Source: Ignavibacteriales bacterium
GTDB taxonomy: Bacteria > Bacteroidota > Ignavibacteria > Ignavibacteriales > Ignavibacteriaceae
DNA: 64,000 bases
NCBI GenBank assembly: GCA_016707285.1
Contig: JADJIA010000011.1
Coordinates: 8,102 to 72,101, forward strand
Direction: 5' to 3'
This document shows, piece after piece, positions 10,923 to 20,528 of the stretch; the stretch's first letter is position 1; the number at the start of each line of letters is the position of its first letter. Made by a program: the position numbers and the translations under genes. The notes beneath the pieces are model-generated. The model saw only the letters and a list, made by a program, of their open reading frames with translations, was not told the origin of the DNA and did no database searches.

Positions 10923-10955
10923 AAAGCTGCCCCATTAAAGGGCAGCTTTTTTTTT
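10923..10955 (+). terminator. Intrinsic terminator of valS
   Basis: A perfect 10-bp stem (AAAGCTGCCC at 10923-10932 with GGGCAGCTTT at 10940-10949) is followed by a T-run to 10955. It lies 23 bases after the valS stop. Confidence 0.9.
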
Positions 10956-11151
10956 GTTAATAGGCAAAACCACCCGGATTTACAGGAATTAATAGTCGAT
11001 GAAAATCATGCGGCTCAAAAACAAAATGATAAAATTGCATCCAAATTTTATTAAAAATATATTAATGTGTTACATATGATAAAATGACTTAATAAATTTT
11101 TAAGAAATAAATTAACCACTTGTAGTTAAGGTTATAGTTTAATATAAATAT

Positions 11152-11673
11152 TTAAAAAACTATCTTGTTTTTATAAGTATTTGAATCATGAAAATCCGGC
11201 TTGGGATCAGCATGGTCAACTGCCCAAAACGAAACTTTATTGTCGTTGGTATTAAGAACTACAGATGCGAGGAAAGTAAACTCTTTCCCCGACACATCGA
11301 TATGCGGGAATATCTCAAAATCAAAAACAATTTTATTTTCTGACTCAATTTCCATCCTGGAATCAACCAAAAAGTTATTTGTCTCAGCCAATGGAGCACG
11401 ATAATCGGGGAAGTGAAAGATATTATAGTCACTGTTCGAGGAAAAATTAAACTCATAATAGTCAGGAGAATTCTCCTCTTTTAAGAAAAACTCAAAACAT
11501 GTATCAAGCCATAAAAATGATTGTCGTTTGGCACTCCTGCCTTCTTTAAGACTTAAATTTGTTATGTTACCATTGATGATATAACTGCATTGAAGTGATT
11601 TGCCATTCGATTTGATGTAAAAAGTGATATCATAATCGAAATTTGTTTCAAAAGGTGTAAGTTTTAGTTCCAT
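11152..11673 (-). CDS. DOMON-like domain protein
   Basis: The product is about 173 residues from an ATG at 11673; the frame extends upstream to 11745 but those 24 residues look like non-coding sequence. It matches the small bacterial DOMON-like family in two places I recognise: LWLDTCFEFFLKEENSPDYYEF followed by FNFSSNSDYN, and near the end FWAVDHADPKPDFHD. DOMON folds bind haem or sugars; in this subgroup the ligand is not established. No signal peptide is seen, so it is probably cytoplasmic. It is convergent with valS, separated by 250 bases of AT-rich sequence that holds the valS terminator and nothing else I can identify, and divergent from the sigma factor gene. Confidence 0.7.
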   Translation of the reverse strand: MELKLTPFETNFDYDITFYIKSNGKSLQCSYIINGNITNLSLKEGRSAKRQSFLWLDTCFEFFLKEENSPDYYEFNFSSNSDYNIFHFPDYRAPLAETNNFLVDSRMEIESENKIVFDFEIFPHIDVSGKEFTFLASVVLNTNDNKVSFWAVDHADPKPDFHDSNTYKNKIVF

Positions 11674-11778
11674 AAATTTTATAAAAGTGTTGACAAGGGT
11701 GTTAAAATTGGTAAATTTGTAATTTAAGATTGTATAAAATAACAATTCATTTGTTTTTCAAGCATTTAATCAATCGGA

Positions 11779-12348
11779 TTGATATTGAGTGATCACGAAC
11801 TACTTGTAAAAATCGCCGAAAAAGATGTCGAAGCGTTCAAAGATCTTTACAAAAGATATTCAAAATTAGTATATGCTCTTGTAACCAAGATCGTTGAAGA
11901 TGAGATAATTGCAGACACCACTTTCGAAGAAATATTTCTGATAATCTGGAATAAAGCCGGAAAATATGACAGAAATTCTCAAAATGCCTATTGCTGGATA
12001 ATAACCCTTGCAAGAAACAAGGCAATTGACACCAAGCGACGGAAATTAAATTCCACCACGCTGGATGAATACACAGATGATTATGAAAACTATATGGTTA
12101 TTCCTCATCTAAGCCCTCACATAGATCCTCTTGATCTGGAAATGGCTGTAAATATAAGTGAAAACATCGAAAAGGCTTTGATGAATTTAACCGAAGCCCA
12201 GCAACATGTTATCTATTTAGGGATGTATTACGGCTTTACACAGTCAGAAATCAGCAAAAACCTTAATATTCCCATTCAAACTGTCAGTTCCAAGATAAGG
12301 CTGGCACTCAGTTCGTTAAGAGACAATTTATTGCATGGTGAAGCATGA
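11779..12348 (+). CDS. ECF-type RNA polymerase sigma factor
   Basis: The product is about 189 residues. Region sigma-2 covers about residues 20-90 (LYKRYSKLVYALVTKIVED, then AYCWIITLARNKAIDTKRR). Region sigma-4 covers about 130-185, with the helix-turn-helix GFTQSEISKNLNIPIQTVSSKI. The start is a TTG at 11779 or 11785; no ATG is available in the right place. The stop overlaps the start of the next gene by ATGA, the usual arrangement for a sigma factor and its anti-sigma. It would redirect RNA polymerase in response to the signal sensed by that membrane protein. The regulon is unknown. Confidence 0.88.
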   Translation: MILSDHELLVKIAEKDVEAFKDLYKRYSKLVYALVTKIVEDEIIADTTFEEIFLIIWNKAGKYDRNSQNAYCWIITLARNKAIDTKRRKLNSTTLDEYTDDYENYMVIPHLSPHIDPLDLEMAVNISENIEKALMNLTEAQQHVIYLGMYYGFTQSEISKNLNIPIQTVSSKIRLALSSLRDNLLHGEA

Positions 12349-13829
12349 CAGTTGAAGAAAAAAACAGATATCAAAACCTGATTCAGGCGTTTGCACTTGG
12401 TGCACTCGACAAAGATGACTTTATCGAGATTGTACATGTATTACAAACAAATGAAGATTTTGCGACACAGGAATTGGGCGAATATCAAAATCTTACTGCA
12501 CTTTTGGTATCGTTTATTAATCCAAAGGAAGTTCCATTACACTCCCTTGACAGAATACTCGCAAGAATTGATGAGATAGGTGCTTCTGCAACAACAAGAT
12601 CGAGCGACAGGAAAACGATCAGTTTTACAAAATTAACAAGCTTTGTGGATGAAACTGATGCTCCCAAAGATGCTGATGCTCCCGAGAGCCCTGAAATTGC
12701 CGGGAGCACCGATGTACCTGAAGTTCCTGAAGATGTTGATCCTTATTCCCTGATTCGCAGCCAGCAGTCGAGGCCTGTAAATAACAGACAACCCGGTTTC
12801 CAGAGGCCTGCTCCAATGACCCAAATTTCAGCTCGTGGGGGAGACACTCCACCAAGACCCGGTCAACAGGGAGTTCCTGACGCTTTTCCTGATTCATCCA
12901 TAAACGGGAAATTTGAAGAAGGAATTGATGACGATTCCGGTTTGATTCCCCACATAGGAAGACAGGGGATTCCGGCTGTTCCGGAGTATTACAACGAAGA
13001 TGATGTTCAACCCGGGATGCCTGGAACAGATCTTGAGATGGAAATTAATGAACCTGCTCCGGATGAAGCTCCTGTTCATCCGATAAGTCCTTTAAGAGCC
13101 CGAAGGAAGCAGCTAATCGAACAAGAGGTTAATGAGGAACCCGATTCATTTGAGGAAAATATTGAGGAAACAACCACTGAATATGATGATGATCCGATTG
13201 GTTCGGAGAAACAAAAAAGAAAATTAAATCCTGTCAGGGGAGCAGTGATTGATGTTTCCGGAAGTGTAACTGCCACAGCCTTCTGGGGAGTAATTGGAAT
13301 AATGGTTATCTGTTTTTCAATTGTGGCTTATTTCCTGTTTTCCATGTTCTCAGGAACGGAGGAGAGGCTTGAAGCCAAGCTGAATGAGTTGGGAGCCACG
13401 CAGGCAAAAACCGAGCTTTTGCGCAATACAGTGATGATGAATCAAAACCTTCTGCTTTTTATAAGTACAGTAAAAACAGCCGGAATAGTCAATTTTTATG
13501 GTACAGAGGATTATTCTGAGGCATTTGGCAAATTGTTTTATGCAGTGAAAGAGAAAAAAGGATTTCTGCAATTTTCGAATGTGATGTCGTTCAACTCGGG
13601 TAAGGGATTCCAGTTGTGGATTCAAAAAGACGGGGGATATCTTAAAGCGGGTGGGATAAATCTCCCAAAGCAGAATGTCGAATTTTTCGAATTGAATGAT
13701 CTTCCTGATTTATCACAGACGGGAACTTTTAACATTTTAATGACCGAGGAAAATGCGTCGGGCGCTGAAACTCCGTCGAACAATGTAATTCTGACCGGTC
13801 TTTTAATTATGAAAGCTCAGGCTAATTAA
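12345..13829 (+). CDS. Membrane anti-sigma factor, RskA-like, with long acidic/proline-rich linker
   Basis: The product is 494 residues. An N-terminal helical domain (about 1-75, IQAFALGALDKDDFIEIV) resembles anti-sigma domains of the RskA group and has no HxxxCxxC zinc motif. A very long acidic, Pro- and Gly-rich linker (about 90-300) includes the imperfect repeats GQQGVPD and GRQGIPA. One membrane segment follows at about 306-332 (FWGVIGIMVICFSIVAYFLF). The outer domain (about 335-494) is the anti-sigma-K factor type, containing KGFQLWIQKDGGYLKAGG. Translational coupling to the ECF sigma gene supports the pairing. The linker is far longer than usual for the family. The signal is unknown, and the last 8 bases overlap the convergent gene. 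Confidence 0.78.
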   Translation: MTVEEKNRYQNLIQAFALGALDKDDFIEIVHVLQTNEDFATQELGEYQNLTALLVSFINPKEVPLHSLDRILARIDEIGASATTRSSDRKTISFTKLTSFVDETDAPKDADAPESPEIAGSTDVPEVPEDVDPYSLIRSQQSRPVNNRQPGFQRPAPMTQISARGGDTPPRPGQQGVPDAFPDSSINGKFEEGIDDDSGLIPHIGRQGIPAVPEYYNEDDVQPGMPGTDLEMEINEPAPDEAPVHPISPLRARRKQLIEQEVNEEPDSFEENIEETTTEYDDDPIGSEKQKRKLNPVRGAVIDVSGSVTATAFWGVIGIMVICFSIVAYFLFSMFSGTEERLEAKLNELGATQAKTELLRNTVMMNQNLLLFISTVKTAGIVNFYGTEDYSEAFGKLFYAVKEKKGFLQFSNVMSFNSGKGFQLWIQKDGGYLKAGGINLPKQNVEFFELNDLPDLSQTGTFNILMTEENASGAETPSNNVILTGLLIMKAQAN

Positions 13830-14361
13830 GAAGGTCGTCTTCTTCTTTTTTGGGATTTTTATTCTGCAGAAGCAGAAGGATAACCGAGATTGCGGCGAGA
13901 AAGATTATCAGCCAGTATTTTTCCGCCATCGAGACTATAGCCTCGAGTAGTGAAATCATGGTCATAGACCCCTCTATTGAGAGGAAAAAGAATGGAAATC
14001 CGACAAAAACCGATGAAACCAGCAAAAAAGCAGGCACTTTTGGGTTGTCGAGAAACAAAACAATCAGATTTATCCCAATCATAAACATCGCCGTGGGAAG
14101 AAGCAAAGTAGCCCACGGCACTGAATCAAAATTCTGGTTTAAATAGATCAAAATCCCCACTAAAAACATGGTTGTGCCGATAATTATCGCTGGTACATCG
14201 TGTTTGCCAAATACAACAACAACCGTAGCCAATCCGATAAGTATAAACAAAAATGAAAAAATGAACGGGAAAGTTATGTCGAGCACCTCAAATGCTTTGA
14301 GACCCCACATAACAGAGCCGATCAATAAAACATAAGCAAAAAACTGCTTGATATTATCCAT
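13822..14361 (-). CDS. Polytopic membrane protein of unknown function
   Basis: The product is 179 residues with about six hydrophobic segments and a short charged C-terminal tail (NKNPKKEEDDLLN). Hydrophobic pairs at the N-terminal half resemble the LiaF/DUF5668-type membrane module, but I am not certain. It starts 2 bases after the arginase stop and is therefore probably in the same transcript. Its end overlaps the anti-sigma gene by 8 bases tail to tail. Confidence 0.65.
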   Translation of the reverse strand: MDNIKQFFAYVLLIGSVMWGLKAFEVLDITFPFIFSFLFILIGLATVVVVFGKHDVPAIIIGTTMFLVGILIYLNQNFDSVPWATLLLPTAMFMIGINLIVLFLDNPKVPAFLLVSSVFVGFPFFFLSIEGSMTMISLLEAIVSMAEKYWLIIFLAAISVILLLLQNKNPKKEEDDLLN

Positions 14362-14363
14362 GT

Positions 14364-15275
14364 TTAAAGAATTCTCATTCCCATGCTTGAAGCCACAAGT
14401 TCCACTGCAAAAACGGCACTTGCGTTTCGGTTATCTAAAATTGGATTAACTTCAGTGATTTCCAAAGAAGACATACACCCGCACTCGGCAATAGTCTCCA
14501 TCAAGAGATGAGCCTCGCGATAACTTAGTCCTCCCGGGACCGGAGTGCCCACTCCCGGAACTATTGTGGGTTCAACACTGTCAACATCAAAACTTACATG
14601 AATATGATCCACATTGTTTTTGAACTGTTTAAGAACTTTTGAAGTAATCCGGTGGATTCCAATCTTATCAATGTCGGACATTGTATAGACGGTGATCCCC
14701 GTTTTTTTAATATTGTTTTTTTCATCGGTATCGATGCTCCGTGCTCCGATAATCACAGTGTTTTCAGGGAGCACCTTTGGAGATGGTGAATAAATCTCAG
14801 TGAGTCGTTTTGAACCAAGCCCGATTGAAGCTGCAAGGGACATTCCGTGAATATTCCCTGAAGGTGTTGTTTCGTCAGTGTTCATGTCGGAGTGAGCATC
14901 GATCCAAATGACGCCAAGCCTGAGCCCTCTTTTGTTGCAGTAGGAAGAAATTCCTGCAAGAGTTCCGAGTGCCATGGAATGATCTCCACCGATACAAAGT
15001 GGAAATTCATCATTTTCGAGAGTTTCTTCCACAACTTTGGCAAGCTTCAGGGAGGTTCTTTCGATCTCGTCCACATACTTGAGTTTGTCGTTTCCCACCT
15101 TCTGAGTTTCCATAATTTCGATAGAAATATCCCCCAGATCTTCAACTTCATAACCAAGTTGCTGAAGTTTTTCATTGAGGTGTGCAATTCTCATTGCAGA
15201 TGGGCCCATGTCCACGCCGCGTCTTCCGGCTCCAAGGTCCATCGGAAAACCGATAATATTGACTTTTTTCTTCAT
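14364..15275 (-). CDS. rocF: Arginase (ureohydrolase family)
   Basis: Arginase hydrolyses arginine to ornithine and urea using two manganese ions. The product is 303 residues, the normal length. Metal ligands are all visible: His99 in GGDHS, Asp126, His128 and Asp130 in WIDAHSDMN, and Asp230 and Asp232 in SFDVDSVEP. The N-terminus (VNIIGFPMDLGAGRRGVDMG) and the loop TPSGNIHGMS favour arginase over agmatinase or formiminoglutamase. It shares a 124-base divergent AT-rich promoter region with the SpoIID-like gene. It is followed closely by the small membrane protein gene. Confidence 0.92.
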   Translation of the reverse strand: MKKKVNIIGFPMDLGAGRRGVDMGPSAMRIAHLNEKLQQLGYEVEDLGDISIEIMETQKVGNDKLKYVDEIERTSLKLAKVVEETLENDEFPLCIGGDHSMALGTLAGISSYCNKRGLRLGVIWIDAHSDMNTDETTPSGNIHGMSLAASIGLGSKRLTEIYSPSPKVLPENTVIIGARSIDTDEKNNIKKTGITVYTMSDIDKIGIHRITSKVLKQFKNNVDHIHVSFDVDSVEPTIVPGVGTPVPGGLSYREAHLLMETIAECGCMSSLEITEVNPILDNRNASAVFAVELVASSMGMRIL

Positions 15276-15399
15276 TTAAAATACTTTTTGTTTGAAGTTT
15301 ACAAAAATAAAAAAGATAATTGTATAGAGTAATTAAAATTTTATAAACGGTTTTGTATATTAACGAATTAATTTCGATTTACATTGTAAGGAACATTTT

Positions 15400-16740
15400 A
15401 TGGACGAGCCTCTAATCATTGTCGGGATACTGACGGAGGAGGTAATAAACTTCACATTTTACGGTGATTATTACGCAAACAATCAGGAAGATTTTTTCAG
15501 TGGAGTATTTCAAGCATCAGTAAAGAATGGTAAACTTGTAGTTGAGGGTTCCGGCAAAAAGCTAAGTGACGATGTCAGCCTGGTTTTTACCCCGAATTCT
15601 CCCGAGAGTGAACATTTTATGATAAGAGATGTTGTGATAGGTGTAAAATTTCACTGGGAGCGAAAAGAGAAAGAGAGCTTTAAGGGAGCATTAAAGCTGC
15701 TCCGAAAAGGAAATAAAGTTACTGCGATTAACATTATCAACATTGAAGAATATCTTAAAAGTGTAATTTCATCCGAGATGAGCGCAAAGAGCAGTCCGGC
15801 TCTCTTAAAAGCACATGCTGTTATTTCAAGGAGCTGGCTTCTTTCTCAGATTGCACAATCTGAAGGGAAGAAAAAACTTACTCCCGAAGAAAAAGGAATT
15901 GTTGTATCGGAGGATGAGATAGTTCGCTGGTATGACAGAGAAGATCACGATGACTTTGATGTTTGTGCAGATGATCACTGTCAAAGATATCAGGGAATTA
16001 CCAAGATATTTAGTGAATCTGCCAGGCAGGCGGTTGAAGACACACACGGGCTTGTTATGAAATATGGTGATGAAATTTGTGACGCCCGGTTCTCAAAGTC
16101 ATGTGGTGGAGTCTCCGAATCGTTTGATCATGTTTGGGAAGATAAAAAGGTACCATATTTGGACAGGGTAATCGACTATAAGTTTGAACCTGAAAATTTT
16201 GATACAAATCTAAAAGATGAAAAAAACGCAACAAAATGGATTCTCGGAGAACCTGAGTCTTACTGTAATACAAAAGATAAAACAGTGCTTTCGCAGATTT
16301 TACTCCATTACGACCAGGAAACGGTGGATTTTTTCAGATGGACTTTGGATATCCCCCAGGAAAAGGTTAAATCATTGCTAAAATCAAAAATGGAACTCGA
16401 TCTTGGAAATGTAACTGATATTGAACCTTTGGAGAGAGGTGAATCAGGCAGGATTTACCGACTCAGGATAAAAGGAACCAAAAAGAGTATTATTATTGGC
16501 AAGGAACTTGAGATAAGACGGGCATTGTCGGATTCGCACCTCTACTCATCAGCCTTTATTGTCGAAAAGATGGATGTAAAAGAAGGCATCCCCGGCAGTT
16601 TTCGGCTCAAGGGAGCAGGGTGGGGGCATGGTGTTGGATTATGTCAGATAGGTGCGGCGGTAATGTCTGAAAAAGGATTTTCATTTGATGAAATACTTAC
16701 TCACTATTATAGAGGAATTAAACTCGTTAAAGATTATTAA
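15400..16740 (+). CDS. SpoIID/LytB domain protein (peptidoglycan-modifying)
   Basis: The product is 446 residues. SpoIID/LytB hallmarks are present: IEEYLKSVISSEMSAKSS followed by ALLKAHAVISRSWLLSQ, CADDHCQRYQG, the cysteine-containing SKSCGGVSES, and the C-terminal WGHGVGLCQIGAAVMS with ILTHYYRGI. Family members cleave or tailor denuded glycan strands or activate amidases. AAGGAA upstream supports the start at 15400. No signal peptide is visible at this start, which is unusual for an enzyme whose substrate lies outside the membrane. The organism shows no other sporulation gene here, so a vegetative cell-wall role is more likely. Confidence 0.85.
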   Translation: MDEPLIIVGILTEEVINFTFYGDYYANNQEDFFSGVFQASVKNGKLVVEGSGKKLSDDVSLVFTPNSPESEHFMIRDVVIGVKFHWERKEKESFKGALKLLRKGNKVTAINIINIEEYLKSVISSEMSAKSSPALLKAHAVISRSWLLSQIAQSEGKKKLTPEEKGIVVSEDEIVRWYDREDHDDFDVCADDHCQRYQGITKIFSESARQAVEDTHGLVMKYGDEICDARFSKSCGGVSESFDHVWEDKKVPYLDRVIDYKFEPENFDTNLKDEKNATKWILGEPESYCNTKDKTVLSQILLHYDQETVDFFRWTLDIPQEKVKSLLKSKMELDLGNVTDIEPLERGESGRIYRLRIKGTKKSIIIGKELEIRRALSDSHLYSSAFIVEKMDVKEGIPGSFRLKGAGWGHGVGLCQIGAAVMSEKGFSFDEILTHYYRGIKLVKDY

Positions 16741-16751
16741 CGGACACTTTT

Positions 16752-16774
16752 TGGGGTGAGATAAACTCACCCCA
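16752..16774. other. Convergent hairpin at the 3' ends of two genes
   Basis: TGGGGTGAG and CTCACCCCA form a perfect 9-bp stem with loop ATAAA. It lies between the SpoIID-like gene and the convergent membrane-protein gene, overlapping the latter's stop codon. There is no T-run on either strand, so it is at most a 3'-end structure. Confidence 0.45.
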
Positions 16775-17522
16775 GGAACATAAACGCCAAAATTGTTATT
16801 ACCGAACCGCAAAGCAACAGCAGACCCGGTTTTATTTTGAAAAATACCAAAATGGTGATGCCGATCCAAAAGAGAGGATAAAATATACTTTCAATTGAGA
16901 ACATCTGAGACGGCTGCAAAATCACCCCCGGTGGCGGAGCAAGCAGCAGAAAGTTTTTCACAGGTATCACAAAAAAACCAAAACAGATAAATACCATTGC
17001 CGGCATTAACGCATAAAGTCTGAATTTTGGATTTGGATTAAAATATTCGAGCCCGCCCCTGACTGCAAGCAAAAGCCCCAAAAAGAGCATAAAGGGGTAT
17101 AAAGTATCTATTATGATTCCCGTTTTCCCCGTAACAAGAGTTGTAATTTCGGTGTTGTAAGGCACTTGAGTAGTTTTGTCTCCGTATCTCAAGAATACAG
17201 AGTATTTAATTTTGGTTCCGGGCGGAAATTCACCTGTTGTTCCGGTCAACAACTCCTTTTCTTTTTTTAACTCAACCTTTTCTTTTTTCCCGTTTCCGGT
17301 GTCGAATATAAAATATCCTGTAACTGTAGGGTGATCATTTCTGATCAAAAAGGAATACGGTTCACCCGATTGTGTGGTTTTTGGGAAAAGGTAAGTAATT
17401 TTTTTTCCTTCAATTCCAATTGTTCCCGAAATGGGATAGTTTTGGTTCACAACTGAGTGAGCGAGACCAAAAACAAAGATTATAACTGCAGAAACGATCC
17501 AAAGGATAACGTTTTTATTCAT
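16767..17522 (-). CDS. Membrane protein of unknown function
   Basis: The product is 251 residues. An N-terminal membrane segment (ILWIVSAVIIFVFGLA) precedes a soluble beta-rich domain (about 30-125) on the outer side. Four more hydrophobic segments follow (about 130-250). I recognise no family. A carotenoid- or enzyme-like motif is not visible. It is transcribed alone, convergent with the SpoIID-like gene and divergent from the esterase gene. Confidence 0.65.
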   Translation of the reverse strand: MNKNVILWIVSAVIIFVFGLAHSVVNQNYPISGTIGIEGKKITYLFPKTTQSGEPYSFLIRNDHPTVTGYFIFDTGNGKKEKVELKKEKELLTGTTGEFPPGTKIKYSVFLRYGDKTTQVPYNTEITTLVTGKTGIIIDTLYPFMLFLGLLLAVRGGLEYFNPNPKFRLYALMPAMVFICFGFFVIPVKNFLLLAPPPGVILQPSQMFSIESIFYPLFWIGITILVFFKIKPGLLLLCGSVITILAFMFLG

Positions 17523-17706
17523 TCAATAAATCCAATAATTTGATTTTTAGAGGTTTAAGATATAATTTTAAATAATAACACTGTTAAAGAATCAAAAAAG
17601 TGACATAAAAAAAAGGTGAAAAATCACTTTTTTATAATCAAAAAGGTTCTTAACTTGTTTGTTGAAAGATTATTTTCTCAATAACTAAAGAAATCACAAA
17701 TAAGTA

Positions 17707-18468
17707 TTGGCAAATAAAATAAACAACGGCAAACATGACATAGTTGGTACGGTTGTTTACTACCGTCGTTTCCGGAGCCGTTATCCCATTTTGGAGAGAG
17801 ATATTTTAGTCTGGCTGCCACCCTCCTACAAAAAAGAGAGGGGGAGATATTATCCTGTGCTTTACATGCACGATGGGCAGAACATACTTGATCCAACCAC
17901 TTCATACGCCGGACAAGACTGGCGAGTCGACGAAACCGTAACAAAACTTATTAAAAGTAATCAGATCGAAGAACCGATTGTAGTGGGGATATATAATACA
18001 CCTGAGAGACTTCAAGAGTATTGTGTATCGGAAAAAGGGGATCATTATCTCAAATTTATTGTGGAAGAGTTAAAACATTTTATTGACAGCAACTTCAGAA
18101 CTCTGGCTGACAGAGAGGCAACGGCGATCATGGGATCATCAATGGGTGGGCTCTGTTCACTCAGGATGGTTTGGAGATATCCACATGTTTTTGGAAAAGC
18201 CGGTTGTCTCTCATCCTCATTTTATTTTGGGGAGGATGCAATTTTTGATATTATTGAATCCACTCACGAAAAAAAGAATGTAAAAATCTATTTTGACAGT
18301 GGTGAAGATGGAAAAAAAGATGCTCAGAGGATGTTTTGTCTTTTGACTCAAAAAGGACTTGTCCTCGGTGAAAATTTTGATTATTACTTCGACCGGGGTG
18401 CGGGACACAATGAATGGTCTTGGGCGAATCGCCTTGAAAGACCGTTAAAATATTTTTTTGGAAAATAA
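17707..18468 (+). CDS. Putative esterase (alpha/beta hydrolase, esterase D-like)
   Basis: The product is about 253 residues. The fold is recognised from DILVWLPPSYKKERGRYYPV and YMHDGQNILDP, typical of the esterase-D/enterochelin-esterase group. The nucleophile elbow is GSSMGG (Ser145), the acid is probably the Asp in IYFDSGEDG, and the histidine is in GAGHNEWSW. The start is probably the TTG at 17707 because no suitable ATG precedes the conserved domain. No signal peptide is present. The substrate is not predictable. The 184 bases upstream are very AT-rich and hold no other gene. Confidence 0.82.
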   Translation: MANKINNGKHDIVGTVVYYRRFRSRYPILERDILVWLPPSYKKERGRYYPVLYMHDGQNILDPTTSYAGQDWRVDETVTKLIKSNQIEEPIVVGIYNTPERLQEYCVSEKGDHYLKFIVEELKHFIDSNFRTLADREATAIMGSSMGGLCSLRMVWRYPHVFGKAGCLSSSFYFGEDAIFDIIESTHEKKNVKIYFDSGEDGKKDAQRMFCLLTQKGLVLGENFDYYFDRGAGHNEWSWANRLERPLKYFFGK

Positions 18469-18543
18469 TAAATTTTAAACAAACCGGATTTTCCGGTCAA
18501 TTTAACACACATCAATTTGAATTTAAGAATTTGGCATTAGAAG

Positions 18544-20517
18544 ATGAAAGACAATAAAGAAACCAGACGAATCATTAAGATGAACTCATCACTCAAAAAG
18601 ATTTATCGCCCCTTAAAAGATTTCAGCGATAGAGCTGTGGTCAAAACTCTTGATCAGTATAACAAACTCTACAGGGAGTCGGTTTTGAATCCCGAGGCAT
18701 TTTGGGGCAAAGTGGCTGATGAACTTCACTGGTTTAAATACTGGAATTATATAAGGCAGGGGTCATCCTACGAATCCAAATGGTTTGTAGGTGCCAAAAC
18801 AAACATCAGTTACAACAGTCTCGACCGTCATCTTACGGGCCATCGCCGCAACAAAGCCGCTCTCATTTGGGAAGGAGAACCGGGTGATACAAGAACGATG
18901 ACATATCTTCAACTTCACAGGGAAGTTTCCAAATTTGCAAATGTTCTCCGTTCAAGGGGAGTTCAAAAAGGGGATAGAGTAATTATCTATATGGGGATGG
19001 TTCCGGAAACTGCGGTTGCCCTTCTCGCATGTGCAAGAATCGGGGCAATACACTCTGCTGTTTTTGCAGGGTTTTCTTCTGAAGCTTTAAAGGACAGAAT
19101 TCTTGGCTTAAAGGCAAAAATTGTAATTGCAAGTGATCTTGCCGTAAGACGGGGGAACAATATATATCTTAAACCGGCAGTTGACTCTGCTCTCGAGAGT
19201 TGTCCTGATGTTAATACTGTGATACTTTTTAAAAGAATGCATGAATCTTCGGTTAAAATGGTTCCGGGACGCGATATCTGGTGGCACGAAGCAATGGACA
19301 ATGTTTCCGATGAATGTGAGGCAATGCAACTCGACTCAGAGCATCCACTTTTTGTACTATATACCAGTGGAACAACAGGGAAAGCCAAAGGAATAATGCA
19401 TACCACTGCCGGTTACATGACGGCAGCTTATTATTCTTTTAAACTGATCTTTGATATTCAGGAAACCGATGTTTACTGGTGCACAACAGATATCGGATTT
19501 TCAACAGGTCATACATATGGATTATATGCACCGCTACTTAACGGTGCAACCCTTTTTATGTATGAAGGAGCCCCGACCACACCTGAACCCGACAGATTCT
19601 GGAAACTTATCGATAGTCACAAAATTTCCATCTTTTTCACAGCTCCCACATTTGTAAAAACTCTGATGAGGCAGGGGGACGGCTGGGTAAACAAACACAG
19701 ACTCAATTCATTGAGAGTATTGGCTTTGGGTGGTGAACCCGTTAATCCAAAAGTCTGGTACTGGTTTTATAAAACTGTCGGAAAAGAGAAATGCCCAATC
19801 ATTGATGGTTGGTGGCAAACAGAGACGGGTTCTTTTATGATAGCCCCCATTCCGGGTGTTACTCCATTAAAACCGGGTTCAGCCACTTTACCACTGCCCG
19901 GAGTTTTAGCCGATGTCGTGGATAAAACAGGCAAGCCTGTTAAACCCGGCGAAAATGGATTTCTTGTTCTAAAAGACAGTTGGCCTTCAGTTGCAAGAAC
20001 AATTTTTGGCAACAAAAAACGCTATAAAGATGATTATTGGAACGGTTTTGGCGGCGACTTTTTCACAGGTGATGGCGCCAGAAAAGATAAAGACGGTTAT
20101 TTCTGGATACTTGGAAGAGTTGACGATGTCGTCACGGTTTCGGGTCATCGTTTGAGCACTCTCGAAATTGAAAATGCTCTTCATACACACAAAGATGTGG
20201 CAGAAGTTGCAGTGGTTGGAAGACCCGATGATCTTAAAGGAAATTCCATCGTGGCTTTTGTCACTCTAAAAGAGAATGTTCAGGCATCACTCCTCCTGAA
20301 AGAAGAGATGAGAAATCATGTAATGGTGGAGATTGGGCATATTGCGAGACCGGATGAGATTAGATTTACAGAAGCTTTGCCAAAAACCAGAAATGGAAAG
20401 ATTGTAAGGCGACTGTTAAGAGAGATCGCAGCCGGCGGTGTTGTTCTCGGTGACCTTTCCTCAATCGAAGATATTTCGGCTATCGAATATTTGAGGGAAA
20501 TAGACGAAGAAATTTAG
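18544..20517 (+). CDS. acs: Acetate--CoA ligase (acetyl-CoA synthetase)
   Basis: The enzyme activates acetate (or a short acyl acid) to acyl-CoA with ATP via an acyl-adenylate. The product is 657 residues, normal length. Signatures: YTSGTTGKAKGIMHTT (about 272-287) for phosphate binding, WWQTETGSFM (about 423-432) in the acyl pocket region, WILGRVDDVVTVSGHRLST at the domain hinge, and RNGKIVRRLLRE (Lys near 616), the lysine that is acetylated in regulated Acs enzymes. The Trp of WWQTETG fits acetate preference over longer acids, but propionate cannot be excluded. It is a single gene with a 75-base leader. Confidence 0.93.
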   Translation: MKDNKETRRIIKMNSSLKKIYRPLKDFSDRAVVKTLDQYNKLYRESVLNPEAFWGKVADELHWFKYWNYIRQGSSYESKWFVGAKTNISYNSLDRHLTGHRRNKAALIWEGEPGDTRTMTYLQLHREVSKFANVLRSRGVQKGDRVIIYMGMVPETAVALLACARIGAIHSAVFAGFSSEALKDRILGLKAKIVIASDLAVRRGNNIYLKPAVDSALESCPDVNTVILFKRMHESSVKMVPGRDIWWHEAMDNVSDECEAMQLDSEHPLFVLYTSGTTGKAKGIMHTTAGYMTAAYYSFKLIFDIQETDVYWCTTDIGFSTGHTYGLYAPLLNGATLFMYEGAPTTPEPDRFWKLIDSHKISIFFTAPTFVKTLMRQGDGWVNKHRLNSLRVLALGGEPVNPKVWYWFYKTVGKEKCPIIDGWWQTETGSFMIAPIPGVTPLKPGSATLPLPGVLADVVDKTGKPVKPGENGFLVLKDSWPSVARTIFGNKKRYKDDYWNGFGGDFFTGDGARKDKDGYFWILGRVDDVVTVSGHRLSTLEIENALHTHKDVAEVAVVGRPDDLKGNSIVAFVTLKENVQASLLLKEEMRNHVMVEIGHIARPDEIRFTEALPKTRNGKIVRRLLREIAAGGVVLGDLSSIEDISAIEYLREIDEEI

Positions 20518-20528
20518 TTACAAAACGA

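Noticed and set aside
16752..16774. Bidirectional intrinsic terminator
   Set aside because: The stem is perfect but no T-run follows on either strand, so listed only as a hairpin.
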